The notes under the pieces: generated by a model
Databases searched by the model: none
What the model was told of the DNA's origin: nothing
Seen by the model: only the letters and a program-made list of their open reading frames with translations
Shown: positions 18,610 to 26,919 of the stretch, in pieces
How positions within the stretch are numbered: position 1 is the first letter of the stretch
Layout: each line of letters opens with the position of its first letter
Translations under genes and position numbers: made by a program
Origin: Bradyrhizobium sp. WBAH42
GTDB lineage: Bacteria > Pseudomonadota > Alphaproteobacteria > Rhizobiales > Xanthobacteraceae
Assembly: GCF_024585265.1 (NCBI RefSeq)
Contig: NZ_CP036533.1
Coordinates: forward strand, 7,635,001-7,699,000
DNA length: 64,000 nt
Reading direction: 5' to 3'

Positions 18610-19533
18610 ATGACCGAACACGACGACATCGAACCGCCGCACGCTTCTTCTCCAACTGACCACATCCTCACGGAATTGCAGCTCTTCGGCTACCGTCCCT
18701 TCGACGACCAGCCCGATCCACGGCCTCTTCCCGAGGGCAAGATCATCGCTGGCGCCGTTGCCGACATCTTCGACGCCATGGTCGCGACGTTGAGCGACAC
18801 CCGGCTTGAACCGGACCTCGACGACCTGCTCTGGTCGACCGTCAATCTGTTTCACCGAGCCGTCGACCGCATCGGACGCCAACTCGACGACAACGAACAG
18901 GCGCAGCGCAAGAGCCAGCGCGAGCAAGACGGCTCCGAAGTGCGATCGGTCGAACTCGAGCGCGTGACGGCGGAAGGCATCACACTGATCGAGCGCCGCA
19001 ACTGCCTGGAGCTCTTCCGCGACCAGGCCATAGAGCGCTTTGAGACTCACACCGGCTCATTCTGGCGCCCCCGATCAGGATCACTGGTGAACCATCGCAC
19101 GCTGACCGCAGCGATGATCGACTCCCGCGACTTCATCGCAGCCAAGCGTCGCGCCGAGACCGAGGTCTTGTTGCCGCCAGGACCGAAGATCGCACTCACC
19201 GGCGGGCTCGACTTCAACGACTACCAGCTCATCTGGGACCGCCTCGACAAGGTTCACGCAAAGCATCCCGACATGGTCCTGCTCCATGGCGGCTCGCCCA
19301 AAGGGGCCGAACTCATCGCCTCCAAATGGGCGACCAGCCGCAAGATGCCGCAGATCGCCTTCAAACCCGACTGGACCAAACACGCCAAGGCAGCACCCTT
19401 CAAGCGCAACGACGCCATGCTCGAACTCCTGCCGATCGGCGTCATGCATTTTCCGGGCACGGGAATCCAGGACAACCTGGCGGACAAAGCGGAGCGCCTC
19501 GGCATCCCCGTCTGGAGGTTCGGCGGCGCGTGA
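18610..19533 (+). CDS. DUF2493 (SLOG-like) domain protein
   Basis: A 307-residue ICE backbone protein. The C-terminal third contains the DUF2493 nucleotide-binding-like fold: FNDYQLIWDRLDKVH, VLLHGGSPKGAELIASKWA and the ending LGIPVWRFG. The N-terminal part is helical with an LDDLLWSTVNLFHRAVDRIG segment. DUF2493 belongs to the SLOG superfamily, whose members bind nucleotides or their derivatives. Function in the element is not established. Gene order with the strawberry-notch, Toprim and DUF736 genes is typical of rhizobial elements. Confidence 0.82.
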   Translation: MTEHDDIEPPHASSPTDHILTELQLFGYRPFDDQPDPRPLPEGKIIAGAVADIFDAMVATLSDTRLEPDLDDLLWSTVNLFHRAVDRIGRQLDDNEQAQRKSQREQDGSEVRSVELERVTAEGITLIERRNCLELFRDQAIERFETHTGSFWRPRSGSLVNHRTLTAAMIDSRDFIAAKRRAETEVLLPPGPKIALTGGLDFNDYQLIWDRLDKVHAKHPDMVLLHGGSPKGAELIASKWATSRKMPQIAFKPDWTKHAKAAPFKRNDAMLELLPIGVMHFPGTGIQDNLADKAERLGIPVWRFGGA

Positions 19534-19673
19534 GCGCCGTCTTCTCGCCTCCAATCAACCGAGCGGAGTTGCATGCGCCGCAACTCCGCCTCGTTTCGAC
19601 TCTATCCTCGAAGTTGCGCCGTGGTGGTGGTGGAAGGCGCGACTGGTAGATCTATGCACATGGAGCCACCACC

Positions 19674-20156
19674 ATGTTCGCCCTTGGGCTTGTTCTCAAC
19701 ACACTCGGCATTGGCTTGTTCTGCTGGGCGATCTTTGCACTCGCTGTGTATGCCCTGCCGTTTTTCGTCGCACTGAGCATCGGGATGACGGCGTTTCAGA
19801 ATGGCGCCGGCGTGGTCGGTGCGCTTCTTATCGGAACAGCCGGTGGCGCGTTGACGCTTGCCGTCGGTCAGGCCTCCGTCGCCATGACTCGGTCCTTGAC
19901 CTTGCGCATCGCCATCGCGATCGCATTTGCTGTCCCTGCTGCCGTCGCCGGCTATCATGTGGTATTCGCCCTGTCCCAGATCGGGATGCCCTCGCTGGCT
20001 TGGCGTGAGATCTTCGCTTGCCTGGGCGCGGTCTTTGTTGGCGGCACAGCGTGGATGCGCTTGACCGTTCTTGCGGAGCCCCGCCCGTTCGAACTGGCTG
20101 GGGTGGTGGAGAATCCGTCACCACCAGTTCTCCCAGCCGCTACGCACGAGGGATGA
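19674..20156 (+). CDS. Small integral membrane protein of the ICE backbone
   Basis: A 160-residue protein with about four membrane helices (GLVLNTLGIGLFCWAIFALAV, VVGALLIGTAGGALTLA, IAIAIAFAVPAAVAGYHVV, IFACLGAVFVGGTAWM). No domain is recognised. The ATG follows an AT-poor leader with GGAGCC. Its position between DUF2493 and DUF736 genes suggests it belongs to the element. A role in surface exclusion or mating cannot be shown. Confidence 0.7.
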   Translation: MFALGLVLNTLGIGLFCWAIFALAVYALPFFVALSIGMTAFQNGAGVVGALLIGTAGGALTLAVGQASVAMTRSLTLRIAIAIAFAVPAAVAGYHVVFALSQIGMPSLAWREIFACLGAVFVGGTAWMRLTVLAEPRPFELAGVVENPSPPVLPAATHEG

Positions 20157-20226
20157 CCGTTCACCGTCTTCGTCCTCGGGCAGGCTCGCGCAGATCGAAG
20201 CATTGAACGAGGGATGATCGGGACCT

Positions 20227-20249
20227 GAGGGGGAGGGGCAGTCCCCCTC
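20227..20249 (+). terminator. Hairpin downstream of the membrane protein gene
   Basis: GAGGGGGA and TCCCCCTC form a perfect 8-bp stem with a 7-base loop, 70 bases after the stop of the membrane protein gene. There is no T run, so rho-independent activity is uncertain; it could instead protect the transcript end. Confidence 0.45.
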
Positions 20250-20697
20250 CGGCCTTGACCAAGCGTCCTATTTCGGCCGACCCACTAAGCCGCGGCGGAG
20301 CGGCGATGTTTCGATCGCTTCTCCGGAGACGATACCGCCCATTGTAGCAGATTGTTTCTCTTTCTGCGCCCAATCTTTTCCGCCTCTTGTTCAGCACAAC
20401 CGAGATACGCGACGACTTCTCCCGAGATTGCGGTTCAGCACGCGACGCACGTGGCCTCCTTGATGGCTTGATCTGGCCGAAGACCGGCTTCGCCTCGATC
20501 GTCTGAGCCGCAACGCCGTTGATGCGACTTTCTTCCCCTGGGCTTCGCCCATTCCTCGCGAGTCAAGAAAGTCGCCACAACGGCGTCCTCCGCTGCGCTC
20601 CGGCCCGCCGGCGGGTGCGTCGCCGATCGTCTTCGGCCTGCAGATCGCCATCGAGGCCGCGGTGGTCGCGGGCTCGAAACACAACAGGAGAAGTGAC

Positions 20698-21017
20698 ATG
20701 GCTAACATCGGTTCTTTCAAGAAAGTCGGTAACGAATTCCAGGGCGAGATCGTGACCCTGAGCCTGAAGGCCAAGGGCGTCCGCATTTTGCCGAGACCAA
20801 CCGATCCAACGACAACGCGCCCAGCCACCGCATCTATGTGGGTCGCGCGGAGATCGGCGCGGCCTGGTCGAAGCGCTCCGAAGAGGGCCGCGACTACCTC
20901 TCGCTCAAGCTCGATGACCCCTCGTTCAACGCGCCGATCTACGCGAACCTGTTCGACGACGAAGGCGGTGAAGGCTACACGCTCCTCTGGTCGCGGTCGC
21001 GCAAAACCGGCGAGTAA
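20698..21017 (+). pseudogene. DUF736 protein, frameshifted
   Basis: The gene starts [20 protein letters not shown] after an AGGAGA site, which is the DUF736 signature of ICE and plasmid elements. After KAKGVRI (near 20788) the frame is lost; restoring one base continues [18 protein letters not shown] and [19 protein letters not shown], ending RSRKTGE at 21017. A single deleted base therefore breaks a normal-length (about 105-residue) gene. A strong hairpin follows the stop. Confidence 0.85.
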
Positions 21018-21029
21018 GAGCGCCCCACC

Positions 21030-21059
21030 AAGCCCCGTCCGGTCTGCCGGGCGGGGCTT
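21030..21059 (+). terminator. Strong hairpin terminator after DUF736
   Basis: AAGCCCCGTCCGG and CCGGGCGGGGCTT form a long, nearly perfect stem with a four-base loop, starting 13 bases after the DUF736 stop. It is followed by CTCATTCTTCC, a weak pyrimidine tail. This is a convincing transcription terminator. Confidence 0.8.
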
Positions 21060-21120
21060 CTCATTCTTCCGGGCATGAGTGAGCGATAAGAGCCGCCGGA
21101 TCGAGCGGCTCGACATTCAA

Positions 21121-21369
21121 TTATTCGGCCTGTCCCCGAGTCCTTTTCTTGGCGCTTGCGGACGGGCGCGTGAGCAGATCGGCGGCCTCAACACCAAGGC
21201 TGCGCGCGAGCCGATCGACAACGTCGATACCTGCCGCATAAACGCTTCGCTCGAGTGCGCTGATGTAAGTGCGGTCGATTTCAGCACGATGAGCCAATTC
21301 CTCCTGTGACAAGCCACGAGCCTGCCGGAGCTTCCGCAAATTAATTGCAAGTATCTCGCGTATATCCAT
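21121..21369 (-). CDS. XRE-family helix-turn-helix regulator
   Basis: An 82-residue protein with a complete HTH_3 domain: NLRKLRQARGLSQEELAHRA, then DRTYISALERSVYAAGIDVV. Such small regulators typically control transfer genes in rhizobial elements. It is transcribed against the surrounding operon and diverges from the gene at 21516, so it may repress that promoter. The C-terminal tail KKRTRGQAE is basic. Confidence 0.85.
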   Translation of the reverse strand: MDIREILAINLRKLRQARGLSQEELAHRAEIDRTYISALERSVYAAGIDVVDRLARSLGVEAADLLTRPSASAKKRTRGQAE

Positions 21370-21515
21370 ACGCGAGAGGGCACGTCCTTGAAGAGTATTT
21401 CACCACGGAGTATTCTCGACAAAACGCGATCCGGACGGCTCCCGCGACAATTTTGGCGCTTCTGCTCCTTCCTGCCCGCGTGTTAGAAATTGTCTAGACT
21501 AAGGCGTGGAGACTT

Positions 21516-21788
21516 ATGAGGAAGCCGCCGCTCGACCCAGACGTCGCCGACGCTGCGCCGGCAGATCAAATTCTCACTGTCTACGATGAGCAGCATGTCG
21601 TGACCTACATGCGCCTTCTGCAGGCCGAAAGCCAAGGGGCTGACTGGATGGAAGTCGCTCGAGTGGTGCTGCATATCGATCCGGTGCGGGAGCCGGACCG
21701 TGCGCGAAGCGCATATCAGAGTCATCTCGCGCGCGCCAAATGGGTGACCGAGCAGGGACGCCTCTTGCGCGGCACCGGCTCAAAATAG
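21516..21788 (+). CDS. Conserved ICE protein preceding the DUF2285 gene
   Basis: A 90-residue protein reading ADQILTVYDEQHVVTYMRLL and ADWMEVARVVLHIDPVREPD. Proteins of this pattern occur next to DUF6499/DUF2285 regulators in rhizobial elements; some databases place them in the DUF2285 superfamily. The predicted helices suggest DNA binding, but no function is known. It diverges from the XRE gene. Confidence 0.7.
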   Translation: MRKPPLDPDVADAAPADQILTVYDEQHVVTYMRLLQAESQGADWMEVARVVLHIDPVREPDRARSAYQSHLARAKWVTEQGRLLRGTGSK

Positions 21789-21953
21789 CAGAAAACCGCC
21801 GGCTGCCGACTTGCAGGCAGAACTATTTTCTTTTGCTGATGGGTGGTCATTCCGGTGCACCACGTGGTGCCAAACTAGGGGCTTCCTACAACCGGCTCGT
21901 TCATACCTATTGCGGCGCAATCGTTGTTTGCAGCGTGCAATGGGGCGGAAGCA

Positions 21954-22725
21954 ATGCCTGAATTCGACTGGCGGTCGCCGGATTCCTATCAGAGCCTACA
22001 AGACGCGGAAGTCACCGACATCGCCTGGGAATGTCTCCGCCGCAACGCCGACTATCGGCGCGAGTATGAGGTGATGATTGCCAACAGTCCGAACGGCGAA
22101 GTGACTGACGAATTCAGGAGGAAATGGGGTATCTGCTTTCGCCCATGACCCGCAGAGGTCATTCGATGAGCAGACGATCTTTTGGGCGCCTGAGGTTCTA
22201 GCGGCCGTCGTTCCGTTGACGGTTGCTGGGGCCGCCGATCGCAATTCAGCGTCTCAACCCCTGCTTGACCTTGCAGCAGGTCAGGTGCGGCGCGCCGCCG
22301 ACGGCTGGCACGCCGTGCTGCGCATCGGTGCGGTAGATCACCGTGTCTGGTCCAAGGACCCGCTGGTGCTTGGCGCGTCATATGCAGCCGAACTGCCGTT
22401 CGACGGCGATTTCGGCGCGCGTGCGTATGCAGCCCGACGGCTGTGGCGCGCGATCAATGGGCGCGCGCCAGGTCCGGCATTTCACACGCTATCCAAACAG
22501 CGGCGCGAACGCCTGAGCGCCGCGATCCGTGCGCTTGATGCTCACAGCGCCGGCGGTAGCTATCGCACGATCGCCGAGGCGCTGTTCGGCAAAAAGCGCA
22601 TCCCCGATCGCGCCTGGAAGACGCATGATCTGCGCAATCGAACAATCCGCTTGGTGCAGGGCGGCCTCGCGTTGATGCGTGGTGGTTACCGGAAACTCCT
22701 GCGTCCCGGGCGCAAAGACCAGTAG
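21954..22725 (+). pseudogene. DUF6499/DUF2285 regulator, frameshifted
   Basis: The first part (MPEFDWRSPDSYQSLQDAEV, AWECLRRNADYRREYE) is the DUF6499 domain. The frame stops at 22148 after RKWGICFRP. The other frame continues without a gap, FAHDPQRSFDEQTIFWAPEV and later the DUF2285 domain (RRLWRAINGRAPGPAFHTL, SYRTIAEALFG). A one-base shift near 22130-22140 therefore splits an otherwise full-length gene. DUF2285 proteins in rhizobial ICEs act as transcription or recombination-directionality regulators (the FseA/Msi172-Msi171 system of ICEMlSym uses a programmed frameshift between two such halves), so the shift could in principle be programmed. Confidence 0.75.
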
Positions 22726-22858
22726 CGCAGTCCCTCAGGGGTGCCGAAAACCTCTCCCTCCATATTCGGCATCCCCCTCCGAGAACCTGCTCCTCCATGA
22801 TGACCGCACACACGCCGGCCTAGCCAAGCGTAGTGCGCTGTCCTCTTGGAGTTCTCAA

Positions 22859-23140
22859 ATGCCCGATCCGATGGCCGGTCTTCCCCCGCGATTCCTGCGT
22901 ACACCTGAGGCCGCGCGCTATCTTGGCCTGTCAGGCCGTACGCTGGAGAAGCATCGCACGTACGGTACTGGACCAACGTATCGGAAAATTGGCGGGCGTG
23001 TCGTTTACGCCGTCGATGACCTGAAAGCGTGGGCCGACCTCGGCGCCAAGACATCGACGTCCGATCCCGGAAAGGGGACCGTGCTGCCGGCCAAGAAGCA
23101 CCCGGTGCTGCGCCCCTATGCCGGCCAGGAACGTCGCTGA
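22859..23140 (+). CDS. AlpA/excisionase-like helix-turn-helix protein
   Basis: A 93-residue protein with RFLRTPEAARYLGLSGRTLE and KIGGRVVYAVDDLKAW, the winged MerR-like HTH of the AlpA/excisionase family. Members are recombination directionality factors (such as RdfS of ICEMlSym) or replication regulators. TTGGAG lies at good spacing from the ATG. It immediately precedes repA, overlapping its longest possible frame, so it could control either excision or replication. Confidence 0.78.
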   Translation: MPDPMAGLPPRFLRTPEAARYLGLSGRTLEKHRTYGTGPTYRKIGGRVVYAVDDLKAWADLGAKTSTSDPGKGTVLPAKKHPVLRPYAGQERR

Positions 23141-23162
23141 TTGCCGCGTGAGAGCAGTGACC

Positions 23163-24161
23163 ATGCGGCGCAAACACCGTTCCGAGCGCGATCAGCTTGA
23201 GCTTTTTCGGGCGCTACCCGGCGATCTTGCGCCGCGCGACGCGCAGGATCTGGTGGCCTATCCGTTCTTCTCGCTCGCAAAGACCAAGCGTATCGTGCCG
23301 ATCGATTTCCGTGCCGGTGCGATCGCAATTCGTGTCGAAGCCGTGCCAGAGCACGGCATGGCCACCATCTGGGATGCAGACGTTCTGATCTGGGCTGCTT
23401 CCCAGATCGTCGAAGCGCGCGACGCTGGTCTAAAGACGTCGCGTCTGATGGCCGCAACGCCCTACGAGATTTTGACGTTTGTCGGCCGCGGCACCAGCGC
23501 ACGAGACTACGACCGGCTGAAGGCTGGTCTCGACAGACTTCAGTCAACGACCGTGCTGACGTCGATTCGCCAACCGACAGAACGGCGACGGCATCGCTTC
23601 TCCTGGATCAACGAGTGGAAGGAGACATCCGATGCAAACGGACGTCCGTTCGGGCTCGAGCTGATTCTGCCGGATTGGTTTTACGCTGGCGTCATCGATG
23701 ACGCCCTCGTGCTCACGATCGACCGCGCCTATTTCGAGCTGACGGGCGGACTTGAACGCTGGCTATACCGGCTCGTGCGCAAGCACGGCGGACGCCAGGA
23801 CGGCAGCTGGAGCTTTGACCTTGTGCACCTGCATGCCAAGTCCGGCATCATCTCGCCGCTCAAGCACTTTGCTTACGACGAAAGTCAAATCGTCCAGCGC
23901 CAGACATTGCCCGGCTATCAGCTCCTCCTCACGCGCGATCGGAACGGCACCGAGCGACTGAACTTCACCCCTCAGCCTGCTGATCCTCTAACGGCCGCTT
24001 GCGCCGCCGCGGTCTCATTCCAAATTCGGAGGACAACCTGTGAATCAGCTCGTGCTATCGGGGACCGCAACCCTCGTGCTATCGGGGACCCGAACCTCGT
24101 GCTATCGAGGACCGGAATCGAGCTTAAGAGCTTGTTTCTCGGCGCTTTCCCGCTACTCTAA
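23163..24161 (+). CDS. repA: Plasmid-type replication initiator RepA
   Basis: A RepA-like initiator of ICE and plasmid origin: RDQLELFRALPGDLAPRDAQ, MAATPYEILTFVGRGTSARDY, SWINEWKE, LTIDRAYFELTGGLERWLYR and the YDESQIVQRQTLPGY segment. It has paired winged-helix domains that bind iterons. An upstream start at 23118 is in frame, but MRRKHRSERDQ at 23163 agrees with homologues. The C-terminal tail past PQPADPLTAAC runs through repeat sequence and may not be native. parA, which normally follows, is absent, apparently replaced by IS110 material. Confidence 0.8.
   Translation: MRRKHRSERDQLELFRALPGDLAPRDAQDLVAYPFFSLAKTKRIVPIDFRAGAIAIRVEAVPEHGMATIWDADVLIWAASQIVEARDAGLKTSRLMAATPYEILTFVGRGTSARDYDRLKAGLDRLQSTTVLTSIRQPTERRRHRFSWINEWKETSDANGRPFGLELILPDWFYAGVIDDALVLTIDRAYFELTGGLERWLYRLVRKHGGRQDGSWSFDLVHLHAKSGIISPLKHFAYDESQIVQRQTLPGYQLLLTRDRNGTERLNFTPQPADPLTAACAAAVSFQIRRTTCESARAIGDRNPRAIGDPNLVLSRTGIELKSLFLGAFPLL
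24049..24113 (+). repeat. Three iteron-like direct repeats at the 3' end of repA
   Basis: CTCGTGCTATCGGGGACC occurs at 24049-24066 and 24073-24090, with a one-mismatch copy (CTCGTGCTATCGAGGACC) at 24096-24113. The copies start 24 and 23 bases apart, roughly two helical turns. Short direct repeats beside a RepA gene are typical binding sites for the initiator. The repeats also lie inside the repA open frame. Confidence 0.65.
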
Positions 24162-24618
24162 CTTTACTAACATGCTGACACTAACTTCTTGTTGTGAATC
24201 AGTATGTTGTGAACAAGTCGGCCGCGAGGATGCCTCATGCATCCACTCTCTCACGCGCAAGGCTTCGCTGCAATACGATTGTTGTCGCCAACGCACGCGC
24301 GCCAACGTCGGGCGCACATCTGCGCGATCGCTGACGTCAACATCATCGCCTGATGCGCGTCACTTCCTTTTGCAGCCACTCGCTTGTCGAGGAGAACTCG
24401 CTAACATCCGTGGTTGGCACGACGGCCACCACAAGCCGGAATCTGAGGAAAGGGCGGTCAGGCTAACCAGCGCCGTGCTTGATGGCTTCAAACGCCGTCA
24501 TGAAGCCGCCGGCAAGAAAAGTTGCGATCTCACCCACATCCCCGTCTCCCCGGGAGACGCTGCTCCGCCGTGGCGGAAGGAAAAGGCGCGCGTGGAAGCG
24601 GCCGGGTCGCGGAGGCCC
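24162..24618. other. Region without recognisable gene between repA and IS110
   Basis: No supported gene is present in these 457 bases. It probably includes the right terminal non-coding part of the IS110 element and relics of the lost parA locus. The IS end could not be fixed because IS110 elements often lack terminal inverted repeats. Confidence 0.4.
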
Positions 24619-25671
24619 TTACATCGCCGCAGCGACCCGGCCGCGCTTGCCGCCGGCGCCAAACCGGAAGGTCGTGCCATCGATCCAGATCTTGTGCAGC
24701 AGCACGGCGAGCGCGCGCGCCACCGCGGTCGCCGCGCGCTTCAGACCCTTCTTCCTGGCCAGCCGCAGGCCCCACAGCCGCAGCTTGAAGTTCTTGGGAA
24801 TGCGGGTGAGGATCGCGATCGCCGCCTCGTACAGCATCGCCCGCGTCAGCTCATCGCCGCATTTGGAGATGCCGCCGATCCGATCGGTCTGGCCGGATTG
24901 ATAGCGCCGCGGCGTCAGGCCAAAATGCGCGCCGACATTGGTCGACTTCCTGAATCGCGCCGGATCGTCGACGGTGGCGCGGAATGTCAGCGCCACCAGC
25001 GCGCCGACACCGGGCACGGTCATCATCCGTTGCACCGCGCTGTCGCTCCGCGCCGCCACAAGGACCAGGCGGTGCAGTTTTGCCAGCTGCAGCCGCATCG
25101 CATTGCGGGCGTCCAGCAACGGCGTGACGATGGTTTCCAATTCCTTCTTCCCGGCCATGATCTCGTGCACCCGAGTTGCAAAGCGGCCGACCGATATCTC
25201 GCCGACCTTCAGGCCAAATGGCTTGAGCAGGCCGCGGATCATGTTCTCCATGTCGAGCACCTTGCCGAGCAGCGCCTTGCGCCCGACCAGCAGCGCCCGC
25301 AGCGTCTGCGCGGCTTCCGACTTGACATGGACCGCACGGAACCAGCCGGTCCGCATCATCTGCGCAATGCCTCTTGCGTCGTTGCGGTCAGTCTTGTTCA
25401 GCATCCCGTTCAGCGCCGCCTTGGCATGCCGGGTCTCGATGCAGATCACGGGGAGACACTTTTCGGCGAGGGCCGTGAACAGCCAGGCCGAGTACGAGAA
25501 CGCCTCAAGTCCGACGCGCTTGAGGTGGATTCCCCACTCTGCCAGGAACAGCTCGATCGCGTCCGGATCGGTCTCAAGTTTCGCTTCTCGGACGACCTGG
25601 CCGTCGCCATCCACTACGCAAATGTTCGTCGCTTCCAGCGACACGTCGAGCCCTGCATAGAAGTCCATCGT
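24619..25671 (-). CDS. IS110-family transposase (DEDD)
   Basis: About 350 residues from MDFYAGLDVSLEATNICVVD. The N-terminal RuvC-like DEDD domain has Asp in YAGLDVS, Glu in VGLEAFSYSAW and KTDRNDARGIAQ. The C-terminal Tnp_20 domain has MTVPGVGALVALTF and the catalytic-Ser region RFRKSTNVGAHFGLTPRRYQ. Upstream in-frame start at 25767 is longer than the family norm, so 25671 is chosen. IS110 transposases use a bridge RNA encoded in the element's non-coding end. It interrupts the interval where parA normally sits between repA and the DUF2840 gene. Confidence 0.9.
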   Translation of the reverse strand, partial: TMDFYAGLDVSLEATNICVVDGDGQVVREAKLETDPDAIELFLAEWGIHLKRVGLEAFSYSAWLFTALAEKCLPVICIETRHAKAALNGMLNKTDRNDARGIAQMMRTGWFRAVHVKSEAAQTLRALLVGRKALLGKVLDMENMIRGLLKPFGLKVGEISVGRFATRVHEIMAGKKELETIVTPLLDARNAMRLQLAKLHRLVLVAARSDSAVQRMMTVPGVGALVALTFRATVDDPARFRKSTNVGAHFGLTPRRYQSGQTDRIGGISKCGDELTRAMLYEAAIAILTRIPKNFKLRLWGLRLARKKGLKRAATAVARALAVLLHKIWIDGTTFRFGAGGKRGRVAAAM

Positions 25672-25787
25672 TCGCCTCCACCGCCGATCCCCGGACCGCA
25701 CCGTGCGTTCCGTTCGCGAATCGTTGTGAAGCATCTTCGCTGCAGTTCGGCCGCCGAGGGGGCACAAGCCAGTACCCCGGCTAACAG

Positions 25788-25804
25788 GAAATCCTTCGGA
25801 TTTC
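25788..25804. other. Hairpin in IS110 upstream non-coding region
   Basis: GAAATCC-TTC-GGATTTC is a perfect 7-bp stem with a 3-base loop located about 117 bases upstream of the transposase start. IS110-type elements encode a structured bridge RNA in this position, so the hairpin may be part of it or of a nearby element end. Only the hairpin itself is seen. Confidence 0.4.
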
Positions 25805-25945
25805 TTCTAACGGAGCAGGCCGAAAGCCGCATTGGCGGCGCCCCGCAACGGCAGCCCGGCAGGCCAGCCTGCCTTTGCAGGCCATGCACACTCTCGACCA
25901 AGCCCAAGCTCACGACCGCCAGCTCCAGCGTCGGGGAGCCGTGGC

Positions 25946-26410
25946 ATGAGTGATCTCACGGAAGTGGAAGTGTTGTGGCTCGAGAAGCGCATCGAAAACC
26001 GCGTTCGGTTCGGTCGCATCGTCGAGGAACGGAAGCTTGATCGCCATCGGCGTGTCCTGTCATTCGCGCCGGGTAGCATCTTTGCCTTCGTCCGTTGGAC
26101 CTCGAACGACTTCGGCACGGTCATTTCGCGGATCGACATCTTGCGCGCAGTCGCTCCGCGACAGCCCTGCTCGACCGTCCCTTATGTGACACCCGGCGGG
26201 GAGATTTTGCTGCGCCTGTCTGGCTGGCCGAAGGTCGAGCGAGTGCTGCAAATGATCGATGCCGTTGAGGCACTCGGCATTGATGCTGCTGACGTCGCTC
26301 CCGATCATTGGCATCACGTTCATAACCGCCTATCCGTCAACGAAAACCCGCGCCCCTACACAAAAGCGCGCCACCAGGCTTGGCTCCATCGTCAAAGGGT
26401 GATGCGATGA
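25946..26410 (+). CDS. DUF2840 conjugation-locus protein
   Basis: A 154-residue protein with VEVLWLEKRIENRVRFG, VLSFAPGSIFAFVRWTSNDF and RPYTKARHQAWLHRQ, which define the DUF2840 family. The family always sits just upstream of traF in rhizobial ICEs. Its stop overlaps the traF start as ATGA. It is probably needed for mating, but its activity is unknown. Confidence 0.85.
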   Translation: MSDLTEVEVLWLEKRIENRVRFGRIVEERKLDRHRRVLSFAPGSIFAFVRWTSNDFGTVISRIDILRAVAPRQPCSTVPYVTPGGEILLRLSGWPKVERVLQMIDAVEALGIDAADVAPDHWHHVHNRLSVNENPRPYTKARHQAWLHRQRVMR

Positions 26411-26919
26411 CAGGCCGCCTGAAGATACTCGTCGCGACGTTTGGGACTGCTGCTGTGCTCGTCGCGACAATCGTCCTGGAGCCGCTTCCGCTTTATATCT
26501 GGAACGCCTCCGCGAGCGTGCCGATCGGTCTCTATCGCCTGCGACCGGCGGATCAACTTCAAGTCACTGAATTGGTCGCCGTACAGCCGCCGGAGCCGCT
26601 CGCGACCTTCCTCGACCTTAACGGCTATTTGCCCATCGGCGTCCCCATGCTGAAGCGCGTGCTTGCCCTTCCCGGGCAGACCGTTTGCAGAACCGGCCTC
26701 ACGATTTCGGTCGATACCATCGCGGTGGGCGAAGCGCGGGATCACGACAGACGCGGCCGGCCGTTGCCGAAATGGCAGGGCTGCCGCGTCGTCGGCGACG
26801 GCGAGCTGTTTCTGATGAATTGGCAGTCGGACGACTCTCTTGATGGCCGGTATTTTGGATTTCTTCCGGCATCTAGCGTGATCGGCCGTGCGACGCCGGT
26901 ATGGACGTGGGAGGAGTGA
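26407..26919 (+). CDS. traF: TraF-like S26 peptidase of conjugation
   Basis: A 170-residue protein with one N-terminal membrane helix and the S26 Ser-Lys dyad: Ser37 in SASVPIGLYRL and Lys83 in MLKRVLALPGQ. The C-terminal DGRYFGFLPASSVIGRA box is typical. TraF proteases process and cyclise conjugative pilins. The ATG overlaps the DUF2840 stop, and the transglycosylase follows with overlap, so the three form one unit. Confidence 0.9.
   Translation: MTGRLKILVATFGTAAVLVATIVLEPLPLYIWNASASVPIGLYRLRPADQLQVTELVAVQPPEPLATFLDLNGYLPIGVPMLKRVLALPGQTVCRTGLTISVDTIAVGEARDHDRRGRPLPKWQGCRVVGDGELFLMNWQSDDSLDGRYFGFLPASSVIGRATPVWTWEE

Noticed and set aside
24040..25953. A 637-codon plus-strand frame
   Set aside because: It is antisense to the IS110 transposase and its composition is typical of a shadow frame in G+C-rich DNA.
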